Source: Chiua virens
Lineage: Eukaryota; Basidiomycota; Agaricomycetes; Boletales; Boletaceae
Reading direction: 5' to 3'
DNA length: 64,000 nucleotides
Assembly (NCBI GenBank): GCA_019787685.1
Contig: JAHNUO010000012.1
Span: 744,001 to 808,000 of the forward strand
Position numbers and translations under genes: made by a program. Every line of letters starts with the position of its first letter. The first letter of the stretch is position 1. Positions 33,612 to 45,854 of this stretch are shown here, in pieces. Under the pieces are notes generated by a model. The model ran no database searches, was not told the origin of the DNA, and saw nothing but the letters and a program-made list of their open reading frames with translations.

Positions 33612-34269
33612 GCAAGATCAAAAATAGGGAAGACATACTTATGGCAGCCTAGAACTTATATCGTCTATGGCTGTCATTCAAATATTCAGGATCGGGTTCT
33701 TGTTCCCCACGATCCTTTGATGCGCACTGACACGCTCATCAGGTGATCCGAGTACAACCCAAAACCACCGATGATATATTAATGGAGCTGTTCTGATGTG
33801 TGAAATGTGAACCAAATTCCTCGTTCCGTCAAACACCGAGGACATAGAGTGGACGAGCGACACTTCTCAGGCTTGAAACCAACGTCGCCAACGTTATTTT
33901 CTTCGACATTGATTTCATGCGTTAGCAACTTTGCACGATGACTAGAGCAGAGAAATACGACGCACGTCAATGAAGCCTCGTAAGCGTCGAGCGAGAGCGC
34001 TCGAGGCTAAAGTTGTGGGAAACGGTGCCAGTGCCTGCCAGGTCACGACTTATCTACCCTTGAGAAATTTCCCCCATGCAATTCACATGATGTATGATGA
34101 TAGACCCGGCCGCGGGTAACTCAACATTAGACGAGTAATCCAAGTTGTGGCAGTAAACTGAGTTTGACAGTTGTGGCAGTGACTCGATAGCATGATCAGC
34201 GTTGACTTGAGCGTCGTGTCGGACTCTGTTTAGTCACGACGCTCTCGAGTTTCAGACTCTTCAACTTAA
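33612..34269. other. Divergent promoter region, no gene seen
   Basis: Separates the starts of the GMC oxidoreductase (minus) and the Cdc4-like light chain (plus). Short frames on the minus strand (33678-33970) have no motifs. The sequence GTTGTGGCAGT occurs at about 34145 and again at about 34172, a possible small regulatory repeat. Confidence 0.45.
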
Positions 34270-34851
34270 ATGCAAAGCGATAACTCAGGTAGCTTGTTCA
34301 GATATCCATTCAGATCGTCTATACTGAGGAAAATCGACGCAGAATACAAGGAAGCGTTTGCGCTCTTCGACAAGCGGGGCACGGGTGCTGTCCCGAGAGA
34401 GACCCTGGGCGATCTGCTCCGCGCACTGGGCCAGAACCCAACGCAATCCGAGGTCGCAGACATCGTTGCCTCTGCGCCGCGAGATGTGGACTACAAAACC
34501 TTTTTGACGATCCTCGATCGACCGGATGGATTCAAGCCCGCAGGAACGCCAGGTGGGGTTTATTCTAGGATTTGGAGCAAACGCTGATTCTGAAAATGAT
34601 CTAGAGGAGTTCATACGCGGGTTCCAGGTGTTTGATAAGGAAGGGAACGGGTTCATCGGTGCCGGGGAGCTCAGATATGTGCTCACCCAGCTCGGGGAGA
34701 AGATGACGGACGAGGAAGTGGATGAGCTGCTCAAGGGGGTACAAGTTGGATCGTACGTCATAAATTTGTCTCGTCTTTCTGCTCTAACATTCCTTGCAGC
34801 GATGGCAATGTCAACTACGAATCCTTTGTCCGCCAAATTCTAGCCCAATAG
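34270..34851 (+). CDS. EF-hand myosin essential light chain (Cdc4-like)
   Basis: A calmodulin-superfamily light chain of the type that binds IQ motifs of type II and V myosins and is needed for the contractile ring in fission yeast (Cdc4). Exons 34270-34288, 34343-34552, 34605-34752, 34800-34851; introns start GTAGCT, GTGGGG and GTACGT. Spliced protein starts [16 protein letters not shown] and has about 142 residues, normal for the family. EF-hand 1 ([19 protein letters not shown]) and the third hand ([19 protein letters not shown]) keep a loop pattern, the latter the most canonical; hands 2 and 4 ([23 protein letters not shown]) are degenerate, as usual for essential light chains. All frames agree without correction. 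Confidence 0.88.
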
Positions 34852-35287
34852 CTAATAGGTCAACGTTTCGACTGTCTGTCACCCAACAGGCGTTATCCCT
34901 TGAAAATATGAAATGATCACCCCTTAGCCCGTCATTCCTGTTGCTATTGTAAGGTAGCGTGGACCTGCATACCTGCTAGGAACGTCTACGACCTGGATCA
35001 GAGTGCAATTATATGGTAAAATCAGCAGTTTGAAACGCATCAAACACGAGTGAAAGATGAAAAGCAATATTATTGAATACGCCTCCGAGTCATCTGCCGA
35101 GTATCTGAGCCCGTTGAGGGCATCAGGTCCGGCAGCTACTACAGACCTCGAATCGTAACATGTGCATGTTGAATGATGCTTGCGATAGTGAATCAAAAGA
35201 AACCTAGTAATACAACTCAGATTATCATCCTGCCGTCATCGAATTGTCGGAGCTTCTCGCAAGATAGAGGTCAGCTCATCCCCTCCA
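34852..35287. other. Convergent 3' flanks, nothing recognised
   Basis: About 435 bp between the light-chain stop and the O-methyltransferase copy H stop. It is probably the two 3' untranslated regions; no coding or structural signal was seen. Confidence 0.5.
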
Positions 35288-37183
35288 TTAAGCTGCCACG
35301 CTGAACTCGAGTACCGCAGACTCCGCAAGGTCATACACCTTCTCCAGTCGTAGGCCTGCGATAGATCTGCCAAAAGTACATGGTCAGCAATGCTTGACCA
35401 GATACGAACGAACTTGATGGCGAGACCAATAACTCACCCTAACGCAATCGAGTCGTCCAGCGTCCTCTCCTTCGCGTTATGTATAAGCCACATGTTCATG
35501 TCTTGCTGATAATTGCGGTTGTTTCCGTTTCCAAAGTTCGGAAGCAATGGTTCTGGAGCCACATCTGCACCATAAGATTTCGCCTTGAGATCGTAGCTGG
35601 CGGGGGTCAAGACGATGTCGTCTATCGTTACGCAGAATATCAGACATGCAAACTGGAACAGTAAACCGATGTAGACATACGAATAAGCAACCGACTGTGA
35701 GTGCCCATTGCATTTTTAATGTTTCTCAGGATAATCGCAGCCTCGTTGTCAGGCCAGTCATGAATGATGTTACGAAGCTAGTGGTGAATGAAAACCAGAA
35801 ATCCATCATTAACGGAAGGGAAATCAAGGAAACATGCGCCTACATAATACACGTCCTGACCCTTAGCAGGACTTTCTTCAAAGAAGTTGAGAGTAGCAAA
35901 CTCGACCTGATTTCTTTGCAGGACCTCCGGTGCGTCCTTAGGCCCAGACCTATGTGATGCAATAGGTGAACTCTGCATAGTTTATTGCAAGGCGGAATCA
36001 TGAATACACTCACATCTTTGGCCTGAACCAGAACTTCGGGCAGATCTTGATCGATGATCTTGAGATGGGGATATTTCTTCGAAAGAGGGATAGAGAATGT
36101 CCCAACACTGGCGCCAACATCACACACGGTCTTCACGTCATTCCATGGATAGTCTGAAACGATGCTGTTGGTCGCTGAGAAGGGAAAATAAGGGATTGTC
36201 TGCTTACGGTCCAAAACTGAGAGAGCGCCCATGACACGGCCAAGACCTATCATAGCACGGTGATAATTCTACTCAGACGTAATGAGACACTGATCCACAC
36301 GATGTTAAGGAAATACGTACTTCACGTTTCTCGGCCTAGATTTACAGCGTCAGCGTCAGCATGCCGCTACTGGATGTCAGAGAAAACGACATACATCTTG
36401 CTTTATCCAATCAAAGAAGCTACCCTTAAAGCCTTTCTTTTCGAGTGCATAGATAAGGGGTGCCTTGTCCGGATGATAGCTTGTCGCCCACTCTGGCTCT
36501 GTCATCGTCTCATACAATACTCCCGCGCCTTGGGAAACGTCCTTCTACCTCGATATTTGAGAGGGCAGAGACATCGCAACTCGAGAGTGTAATAAGCGAG
36601 ATACGGTTGTTCGAAAAGACATTTGGCTCGACTAGAGTTACATATAAGTTGCTGGATTCGGGATACGAGCGCTCCACGGAAATAAAAGAAAAGAGCTGTA
36701 CCTTCTGTAAAACACCCTTTGGTGGCAAGGAGGCGAAGGACGCGAGTAAGCTTCCCCTTCTCCAAGTTGGCCAGCTTGGCCAGCTCCTCGACGTGAAGGC
36801 CTTTCGGATACTTGGTGAGAGTATCTGCGATCTTGGCGCGAATGACGACGCGGACGCACGCCCATTCAAAAGTCATTGCCAACTTTGGTGGTGTGAAGGT
36901 CATTTAGTCATACCGTTCGTTGGAATGTTCTAATCGCACAACTTACGTTTTGAAGTGTATGCTGAGGTGGGGCCAACGAAGCACACAGTTGCTGAGAGGC
37001 TCCTTCGAGTAGCCTCACAGCTTTCTTTAGCGCCACGGTGTCATTGGCAAAGTCAATGGGGTGGTGTTCCTTGGAGTGGATCGTAGGGACTTCGTTACCG
37101 CCTTTCTTGTACTCGGCGATGGCTTGGCGAGCAGAGGTGTTGATTATCTCAAGAAGAGCTTCGAGTTGGGCTTCACCTGACAT
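35288..37183 (-). CDS. O-methyltransferase (copy H)
   Basis: A third full-length COMT-like O-methyltransferase, clearly more diverged from copies C and E than these are from each other. Starts MSGEAQLEALLEIINTSARQ; exon 2 WACVRVVIRAKIADTLTKYP and ELAKLANLEKGKLTRVLRLL; then VEPNVFSNNRISLITLSSC, YETMTEPEWATSYHPDKAPL, SAM motif TVCDVGASVGTFSIPLSKKY with IIDQDLPEV, DAPEVLQRNQVEFATLNFF, LRNIIHDWPDNEAAIIL (catalytic His), LLPNFGNGNNRNYQQD and terminal LRLEKVYDLAESAVLEFSVAA, stop TAA 35288-35290. One extra base at 36541-36545 (CCTTC on the plus strand) interrupts the frame between NIEVE and SQGAGVLYE. It could be a consensus error, so an intact gene is possible. Confidence 0.82.
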
Positions 37184-37804
37184 CGTTATAGCGAGCAAAG
37201 GAGGAGCAGATGGGTGGGGGAAATAATGATGAGGATTCACAAGTGCACTGACCTTTAAACAACAGGCCCTGGTGAGACAAACTCCCTCGGATGGCGTACC
37301 GTGGGCTGCAAGACACTTAGTGGACGAGTGCCGGCATATCAGAGAATGCCACATGTGAAGATTTGAGAGGGAGATAGGACAATCTGACATTGGTCGTGGG
37401 CCTCGTGGCGAGGTGACAAAGGAATGGATTCAAATCTTCATAATATTATATCGAGCCTGGGTGCCACTCGACCATGAGACATGGGAATGACGAGCAATGG
37501 GCAAGTAGTGAACCTGATTCGTCGGTTTCGTCTCACAGGAAGCAGATCTGTACTATGTGAGTGAGTGGCTAAATTTGCTTTGATACCTCACGTGCTCAGT
37601 GCTCAGCCTCATTTATAAAGTCAATACTTTCTGTTATATATTCGTCATGATCAAGGACAACATCGCATCGCATACAACAGAATAAAAGACGCCTGGGGCA
37701 TATTTCGATATGCTACGACCGCTGCTATACTAACATTCTGTCAGCACAATTTAAACTGACCTGGGTCACTTTGACCACCATCTCTCAGTTCGTTTCAGAT
37801 CGGC
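37184..37804. other. Upstream region of copy H, no gene seen
   Basis: Holds the promoter of O-methyltransferase copy H and the 3' flank of the F-box-like gene. There is an AT-rich stretch at 37440-37455 (ATAATATTATATCG). No reading frame of interest. Confidence 0.45.
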
Positions 37805-39536
37805 TCAGAGAATTAGGGAATTCGTCGTCTGTTGCGCACGTGCGGCCCAGGCATCAATGCAAAGTATAAGTGACATCACGACTATAAGCACATCAACAGC
37901 AATCAACATACCGTTTGCTTGAGGAGCCTGAGGGGGTGAATCCGTGGGACGCAGAACTGCCGTACGTCCCTGAAGAACGATATGAGCCACTGTTCTCCAC
38001 CTGTTCGTCCGAGGGTCAGGTTCCTCAAGCAAGTTCAGGGGATCGGGTGGGAAGGTGATTGCGATATGCGGGAACAGCTCCAAGAGAAAATTTGCGACGC
38101 CAGTCGAATCATAAATTTCGGAAAAGGAACGGATGACAAGAAGAAAAGGTTTCCGACTTCTATCTGCCTGTAAGTCGACTTCAGTCGGGGACCTGAGGAA
38201 TGTGGCCGGCGTCCAGTTGGAGTTCCAGGTGGCGGAGGTGCGGGCAACGTTTTGCGAGCGGAATGAGGCCACGCAAAGTAGGGGGGTTCAGGTCACGAGA
38301 TGGCAGAGGTCCAAATACGTTGTCATCGAGGGAGAAATGTTCAAGCATTGGCCATGCTCTCGAAGCTCGTTCCAGTATGTCGTCATCGAGATGTGTGGGG
38401 AACAGTGTAAGAGATCGGAGATGTTTGAAAGCGAACAGCTTCGTGAGTACTCCTGGAGATAGATCTGATCCGACTATCTCGATCGACCGTAGAGACTCTC
38501 GCCACGTGAGTTTTGAGAGAATGAGTGTACACATAGGGTCAGGGTTCTCTCTGAAACCGACTTGTATGCATAAATTTTGTAGTCGTGGCAAGTCAAGAGT
38601 CTGCAGCAATAATTTGACCAGCGGAATGTGACCACGAAGCTTGAGCTCATGTAAATTAGGAAACCAGGTATTCGTATCCGGAATAACAGTGAGAGGTGAG
38701 ACACTGCCGGGGGCGAAGTCAGTCAGCTCGAGTGACTTGAGTTTCTGGAGCGATCCCAGATGTGTGAGATAATTGAAAATATCCAACTCTTCGTTCCCTA
38801 GATAGTGTTGAGCCTAATAACCAGCATATTAGGAAGGCAATACCATTGCTTATTTGAAGTGATTCTATGTTTGCATGGCACCGGGCGAGTAGCCGCAACA
38901 ACATACACCTGTCACGGTCAGTTCGACGAACTCGTAAGTTGACATGAAGTGACCGAAGTACAGCCGGATTCGACAGCTTGTAAAGACATGCCACTTCCAA
39001 CGCGGCCTGGATATCTTGTTGTCTAGCTTGAAGTTGTGTGTTCAGAGTAATCCAATAATGATCGAGAACCAGAAGTCTTGGGAACAGCGGGAGTTTGGGA
39101 CATGAATCTAAGAGCGTACGTATCAGATTTGGGTGCGGTATCAGTGGCGATCTCGTATGCATTTTATCAAACTCGAAGACTTTGACGAATTTTACATAAA
39201 TCAAAGGCCTTTCCCAATCTTTCAAGGATGGTGACCGCTTAAATGTCTGTTGAATGTCAACCCTAGGTATCAAAATCCGCTGCGAGCATGTTAATGGAGA
39301 CATACCACGGACAACAACTGGTCATCATCACCTCGCACAAAATCGAGTATGTTGCGAGGGAAACAGCAAACGAGAGGTATCAGGGACGACTGAGCACGCC
39401 AGAGGACCGCGGCAGCTGGCTTGTAGAATGCGCGACACGTCCTAGCAAGAATTGCGAGGTCTGAAGGGCCATCCGTTATGGCGAAAACAAGGCAGCAGAT
39501 GTAAAGTAGGATCTCCGGAGCTTCCAGGAAAAGCAT
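37805..39536 (-). CDS. F-box/leucine-rich-repeat-like protein
   Basis: A member of the large mushroom family of F-box-like proteins with irregular leucine-rich repeats, presumed substrate adaptors of SCF ubiquitin ligases. Start MLFLEAPEILLYICCLVF at 39536, followed by LAILARTCRAFYKPAAAVLWR, the F-box-like region. The middle exon (about 39290-38850) has YVKFVKVFEFDKM and LLLRLLARCHANIESL. The main repeat exon (38790-38185) shows LxxLxxLxLxDF spacing: LQKLKSLELTDF, LHELKLRGHIPLVKLL, LRSIEIVGSDL, LRSLTLFPTHL, LRHLELQLDAG. At about 38190 the frame shifts by one extra base to continue as SRKPFLLVIRSFSEI, ending in a hydrophobic helix (VDVLIVVMSLILCIDAW). Its partner is unknown. Confidence 0.7.
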
Positions 39537-39977
39537 CGCCAAAGCCACTGAAAACGGAGTTAGGATCAGAACGATGCGATAGGATATAAGAGCCTAGCGA
39601 GAGGTAAAAGATAAATGGCAGGTGACGGTGACTGCTTGCAACCAGTGCAAGAGAGGAGAAATGAAGTAGAAGCTGGATTTCATTCTGGTTTGCTGACACG
39701 GGTTATATATTCCATTGTACAAAGGAGCGAAGACCATGGCGACGACATCATGATCGAGCAACGATGTGAAAGGCAAACCATCACAATGTAAATCCAGGTA
39801 AAGAATTCTATAAAAGAATGTTCCAACGAATGGCACACTTTTTAAAAGAAAAAAGAGCTATGAATACAAACTTGACAAAGACCAGAAACCCAACCTACAA
39901 CTAGCAGTCCTGTTTGGCAACGGCCTTGAAAACAAACAAACAAACGGTCCGATCCGGTGCGCTTTTTGCACGACTCG

Positions 39978-41527
39978 ATGTTGAGCATTTTATTACGGGT
40001 ACATGGGCCTCTGAGACGTTCCGCTCAGCATGTACTCGTAAAACCACATCGTACTCAATCTACCCTCCCCTGCGCAAACATCATAACACAACTTGAAAAG
40101 GATGGCGCACGCATCCTCCAGGCTGTACAAAAGCGCGTCCAGACGCGACAAGAATTACTATCCAAGGCGAGTAACCCGATAGCTAGCGTTTCGTTACTGC
40201 TCATCCCCAAGACAGATGTCAGAATCCATGTCGTCTTCGGAAGACATTGCACGCGCACGACAAGCCAAGGAGTTGGAGCCGCTGCACGATGCATGGACGT
40301 CGTGGGTGAAAACAAGAGAGGTCAGTCATATCATGCTATTAACAGACATGCATGTTTTACATAACGATCTCAGTAGTCTCTGCTGGATACGCTTCCCCTC
40401 CTGCAGGACCCCGACACGACGATGCGTTCTCTGGCCGAGGACGAGTTCACGACGCTCAAGGAAAATTTGTCGACGTATCTTTCGACAACGTTTCCGTCAT
40501 TGCTCGTTCCTCCCTCGCAGACGCGTTCGTTTTCGGCGCTGTTGGAACTGAAAGCGGGCGTGGGTGGTTCAGAAGCGACGCTTTTCTTAACAGACTTACT
40601 GAGGGTGTATGTGCGTTATGCGCACACTCGAGGGTGGCGAGCAGACGTGATTCAGAGCACGGAGGTGATGGGCGGAGGGATGCGTGATGCGATCGTGGAA
40701 GTGAAGGGGGAGGAGGCATATGATTCGTTGCGGTGGGAAACAGGCGTTCATCGCGTGCAGCGCGTGCCGGCGACGGAGGCGAGTGGACGGGTGCATACCA
40801 GCACTGTTGCAGTCATCGTACGTTTGGTTTTCGCTGTCGGGCCTGCTTTGGTTGCATTTGCATTTAAACTTTTGGGCAGGTACTGCCACTCAGCGAGGAG
40901 GTTGAGCCTGCCGCGGACGATGATCTATTCAAGATGGAAGATGTCAAAATTGAGGTGATGCGTTCGCGTGGTGCTGGCGGACAGGTTTGTTGTCTTGCCT
41001 ATTGGGTGTCCCGTCTTGCTCATGTTATCTTGTAGCATGTCAACAAGACGGAATCGGCCGTGCGTTTGACACATGTACCAACGGGTGTGACGGTGTCGAT
41101 GCAGGATGAACGAAGTCAGCACCAGGTTCGCTCCGTATCAAGTAATGCCTTTGATCAGTGGTCCTAACGCTTTATACGTATAGAACAAGCGCCGCGCATT
41201 CCAAGTTCTGCGGGCCCGTCTCATGGACATGAAAATCACGAAAGAAATCGCTAAGCGTCGAGCAACCCGCCAGAGCCTCGTTCGGACGGCCGATCGGAGC
41301 GAAAAAATTCGTACATACAACTATGCCCAGGTGAGTGGTCACATACTCGAATTAGTCCACCTTGACGTTGCCCGTTCTAGGACCGTGTCACCGACCACCG
41401 GATAGGTCTGTCATTGATGAATCTACAATCTTTAATGGAAGGTGACGGCGTGCAAGAATTTTTGGATGCGATGCGACGCAATTGGGAAGAGGAGATGATG
41501 GAAGAGGCTGTGAGCGAAGTAGTTTAG
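39978..41527 (+). CDS. MRF1: Mitochondrial peptide chain release factor 1
   Basis: A class I translation release factor that hydrolyses peptidyl-tRNA at stop codons in the mitochondrial ribosome. Start ATG 39978 gives [20 protein letters not shown], a basic amphipathic presequence for mitochondrial import. Domain 1 is helical ([17 protein letters not shown]). Domain 2/4 has [20 protein letters not shown] and [16 protein letters not shown]. Codon recognition region: [29 protein letters not shown] (PEVGxxRV-type context). The catalytic [19 protein letters not shown] carries GGQ; an intron splits it exactly after GGQ. C-terminal [22 protein letters not shown] and [20 protein letters not shown] are family hallmarks. 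Stop TAG at 41525-41527. Confidence 0.93.
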
Positions 41528-42113
41528 TTTACTAGATGCCTGACCACTAGATTTCACATTACATCCCACACGTTGTGACGTTGGGCGGATCCACTTGAGA
41601 CCACTCACCACGCATGCATGTGTTTCAGTGGTTACAATACAGAAAGATGATAACAATATTATAGATCTGCCAGCAGGTGGTCGGCGCCGGTGCGCCAGTT
41701 TCGATCGATGGGTGTCGTACATGATTCTGGTGCTAACAGCCTACAGTTATCAATATAAAAATAATAATGCAGCCATCTCCGGTCGCGTCAAGCTCAAAGT
41801 TGATGACAGGTCCGTGGCTTTGTGGGAAACGTTTCCGCAAAAAAGAGGCCAAGGGAAACTTATATAGACATCGAGCCTCGTTCGCACTTTGATCGACTTC
41901 AAGTGCTGGACTCTAATCCCATTCGCCACGATGTCACTTACATCAGGCCCCAAGTATCCAAGTCAGAGTTCAGTACGACTCAGATGCGAAAGCTGAACGT
42001 TGCAACGTTGAACTCTTGGCTAGGAATGTCTTACTCATAATAAATTTACAACATGCGACGTTGACTGGACCAAAGGTAGGCAGAACTCAAAGAGGGGCGG
42101 CCATGCGATAAAT
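41528..42113. other. Convergent intergenic region
   Basis: About 585 bp between two 3' ends (release factor 1 and the MFS transporter). Short frames only; no motif found. Confidence 0.5.
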
Positions 42114-44228
42114 CTACAAGCTATATATGAACCACGCACTACGATCTCCAAGGCTGTCAGGCTCATCTTCCTTCTTCATATACCGCCTCCTCACTGCCTT
42201 CAAACTGTTCTGTCGCGTCAGGTATACCAAGTTGACCACCGCCAAGATCACTGAAATGACAGACATGGCGGTAAACGTGATCATTGCCGCCTTGTAGTCG
42301 GGTGCTGGAGAGATATATCCAAGAAGCCATGTAGCAAGAATGCCACCTAATTCGGTAGTGATGGAAAATGCGGCCAAAGCGGAGGCACGTCGAGCGTGCG
42401 GCGCTACGTTGTTCGCTAACCATGTCATCGCAGCAGGCATCGAACCAAACACGCCCGCAGACCAAAAGAAAAGGGATCCATAGCGTACGTGACGCGATTT
42501 GTTCGCTGCGCATGGTTAAATTGTCATCCACACGCGGCCATTCGGGTGATGAGCTCAACATACCGTAAAATATGGTAGCGCCAATCATCTCTAGAAAGGC
42601 AAATAATATGAAAGTATAGCCGCGACACCGATAATGATCCGCTATGACGGCTGCGGTAATGGAAACTTTTGAGCAATGGGCGACGTCCGAATCAGTGGCC
42701 ATCAACCGGATCTTTATCGCAATACGCACAAACAACGGTAACCAAGAGTGGCGGCGCGCTCATCAGTTGAGCCTGGAAACCTGTATATCCGAGACTAACA
42801 ATGATTGACGGCTGGAAGCTACCATCATGAATATCAGCATCGAAAAGAGAAATCAACAGATGCACTCACAAAACCAACCCGGAAAGTATCGTGCCTACAA
42901 AATTTTGCTGTCAATCGAAGTTAAGCTGGGAGAAATTTGTATTTACCTCCAAGGAACGCAGTGATGACGAGGAGCCATACATGGGGAGATTTGGCCGCTC
43001 TGATCACCTCAGTCCAACTAAAGTTGTCATTGACATCGTCTTCCGACACAGATCCGGCTTGTTTTAGGACGGACACGACATAGCTTCGTTCTCTCTCTGT
43101 CAAGAAACGGGCCTTGCCAGGGGAGGGAGGAAGGAGGAAGAAAGAAATGACACCGAAGCAGATGGTAAATAGTCCTTCCTGTCAAGTCTGGTTGTTCAAT
43201 TTCGTGAGGCAGTTGATAGTCAACTTACTATAATGAACATCCAGGCCCAACCCGGTTTGCCACCCGTTCCATTCATCTGGGAAATTGCTGCTCCCAGCAT
43301 AATCATGAATGGTGCAGAGAATACCGTTACCACGTACAAGGACGTGATGCTGTGGGTTCAGGAAGGCGTCAGGGCATGTGCCGCGAACCCGAGCTGGTGC
43401 ATACCGTTTTTGCAACACCATCCGAGGGTAGAAGAAAGAGAGATAGAGAGTAATGGAGGGAACAACACCACCTGATTTAATGGTGAACGGAGAATTTGAT
43501 TCTCTGGAACCTCCTCACCTTCAAACAAGCCCAGGAAGAATCGACATGCTAACAAACCAGAGTAACCGTTCACAAGACCTTCAATTTCAGTGAGAAGACA
43601 TCTGATATTTAGATGATAGTTCGCTTACCTTGACAGGCAGCAGCCACACCCCATAACGTGACCATGGCAGGAAGCAGGATATCGGGTCCTACATACTAGC
43701 ACCCAACTGTAAGATGTTTTTACCAATGGTGTTGTCATGATTTACCTTCAACACCAGAGCGGACGGAAACCCGCTTAAAATGTACGGACTGGTGCCTGGT
43801 AAGCTGACGGCGAAGCACCTAAACGTTTATGCACGTACATGTAAGTCACAGTCAAAGCCACTGTATACTATGAGTGGGTCAGCCAAACTTAAGCAAACTA
43901 CACAAAGCATCTAGCATGCCTGGTAATCCGATAGGTGCAGTGATTGCTGTAAGCCAACTACACGTGCACTCGCGATGTTCACCTTGTCCTATGCAGTGAC
44001 CATTTACACTTCATTGACACAGCCTGAGCATAAAAACGAAAAGCATACCATAGCACTAAGGAGAAACATCACAGTGCACAATGGAATAACCCATCTGTCG
44101 AGCTTCTTCTGGACGGTCTGGTCTAGCACATCGTCCTTGATTTGAAACCACTCTTCCTTCCTGAGATAACCAAGGTCATTTTTGTCACGTGAACAGGGAG
44201 TGAAAAGAGATGCATCGTACTTGGCCAT
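42114..44228 (-). CDS. MFS transporter, allantoate-permease-like (anion:cation symporter family)
   Basis: A 12-helix major facilitator of the fungal Dal5/Tna1/pantothenate-permease type, which import carboxylate-containing vitamins or nitrogen compounds across the plasma membrane. Start MAKYDASLF at 44228 (an upstream in-frame ATG at 44300 is possible). The cytosolic N-terminus ends in KLDRWVIPLCTVMFLLS, a family landmark for helix 1. Later exons: LPAMVTLWGVAAAC, LLACRFFLGLFEG, ALRVGGSLVCAAFSGLLGAAISQ-type helix, WAWMFIIEGLFT, FFLLPPSPGKARFLTERERSYVV, SPHVWLLVITAFLGG, then MTWLANNVAPHARRASALA and ISVILAVVNLVYLTRQN with a basic tail. Many short introns; some joins (43.2-44.0 kb, 42.45-42.75 kb) need frame adjustment. 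Substrate unknown. Confidence 0.82.
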
Positions 44229-45854
44229 TGTGTGCCGGAGGGAGAGTGGAACAGCACGAAGCTCCGCAGCAAATATATACTCACCAGTTGACTGCATCAT
44301 TCGCGTCCAGTACGGCGATAAAGAGAGGAAAAACCCAAATCAATAAATGCAGCTGGCCATGGCCGGTGGGTGCGGGACTCTGCTTACTAGCGTGCCACGT
44401 ATAACTGCGATCCTGCCACATGGTGAGGTCCAACGGGAGTTACAACTGCCCGTATGATACGGGTGTGCGACTTAGACGTTCGACGATTGCAGTGGCAATT
44501 GGTGGCTTTTGCTCTGCAGAACAATTCCTGCGCCGGCCGCTGTTTCGCGTTATCGCGTACCACGTCGTGGTCTCGATATGTTGCGGCCATCGGACTTTGA
44601 GCGTTATACCTGCCAAATGATTTTAATGGGAATGGACTATGGGTCAAAAGACAGCCCGTGCGGCGCAAGAGAACTGACCATAGAATCGCGGGCTCAAAAA
44701 ATGTTTGGTATAGTAGTCCTGAACTAGCAGGAGTGAATCAGTGGCCGCGCTACAATGATTCGACATCCTCACAATGCATATATCGTCGGGACTAGTGAGG
44801 GCCTCGCATTTCGCCGAATAGTGATGAAACTTAGTATCGGACAGAATTGATCTGACTGGATCTGACACAAACGACGTGGGCCAATCCCCTCGAGAGGGTA
44901 CAACAAATGAAGGTATTGAGTGATTCCAGAGATACAGGCCCGTTTTCCGACGACAAGTTGCGGTTGACACTTGATAAGACCTTGGAATTACCTGGAGTTG
45001 ATTGTATCAAAGACCCCGCAAAAATGAGGATTCCGGCACATCAGAAACTATGAGAGACAAGTATATCATCCACGACCTGGGCTCAAGACAGGTTTATTGC
45101 AATCGACAACTTCGGCTTTGCGCGTCGTCACACATTTATTACGAGTTGTGTCCGTGACTCGCTCATCTGAACATAAGCGATGATTCAGTGGAGGCTCCGA
45201 GTCGTTCGGATGTTCATCACGGTTCGTTGCAAGCGGCAACCTCAGCTTTGCGTCGTTCACATAGCTGTGTCGCTCCTCTGAACATAAGCAATGATTCAAT
45301 AGGGATTCCTTTGCATCTCACCTTTGAAACGGGAGGTGGTTTATTACACGCCAGCAGCTGAGGTTGACAATTCAAGATAGGATCTATGATTTAGCGAGAC
45401 ATAAGTCATCACGCGGGCAGCCATCACCGGCGGCGGCGGCCTGCGGAATTATAGCATTTGTCAGAATTGGCTCGGAGAGAGATGGATGAGCTGGCACTGT
45501 ACTTTTAAGAGATCGATGTTATCGTCCTTGTTGTCGGACCCATAGCAGTATGTGCTGAACTGCTTGAGATTGTAAAGCGGACAACGTCTCAGATGCTTGT
45601 GTAAGAGAGAATCGGTGACATAAGTTCCTCTGGAAACATAACCTCATTCTGGGCGGGTATCATGCATGCATCATGGCCGATGTTGCATCTCATTTCGGAT
45701 ATATAGGAGCTGAGATTGGCACATGGCGGTACATACAGGCGTGAGTTCTGAGAACTCGAAATCAACATCTATCACTGATTGTCTACGAGACTACGATTAG
45801 TATTTTGCAAGGTATAAGAGTATACCAAGTGCCAGCTTCAAATTGGACACCACT
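44229..45854. other. Long intergenic region with a diverged tandem repeat
   Basis: About 1.6 kb upstream of the MFS gene and downstream of the arginyl-tRNA synthetase stop. No conserved reading frame was found. It contains the imperfect repeat at 45105-45305 and otherwise single-copy non-coding DNA. Confidence 0.5.
45105..45305. repeat. Imperfect tandem repeat, two units
   Basis: Two diverged units. Each holds (A/C)ACTTCGGCTTTGCG or AACCTCAGCTTTGCG, then a TCGT-CACA segment, then CTGAACATAAGC(G/A)ATGATTCA. The shared CTGAACATAAGC-ATGATTCA block recurs at about 45167 and 45282. Function unknown; they could be promoter elements or a relic of a mobile element. Confidence 0.5.
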
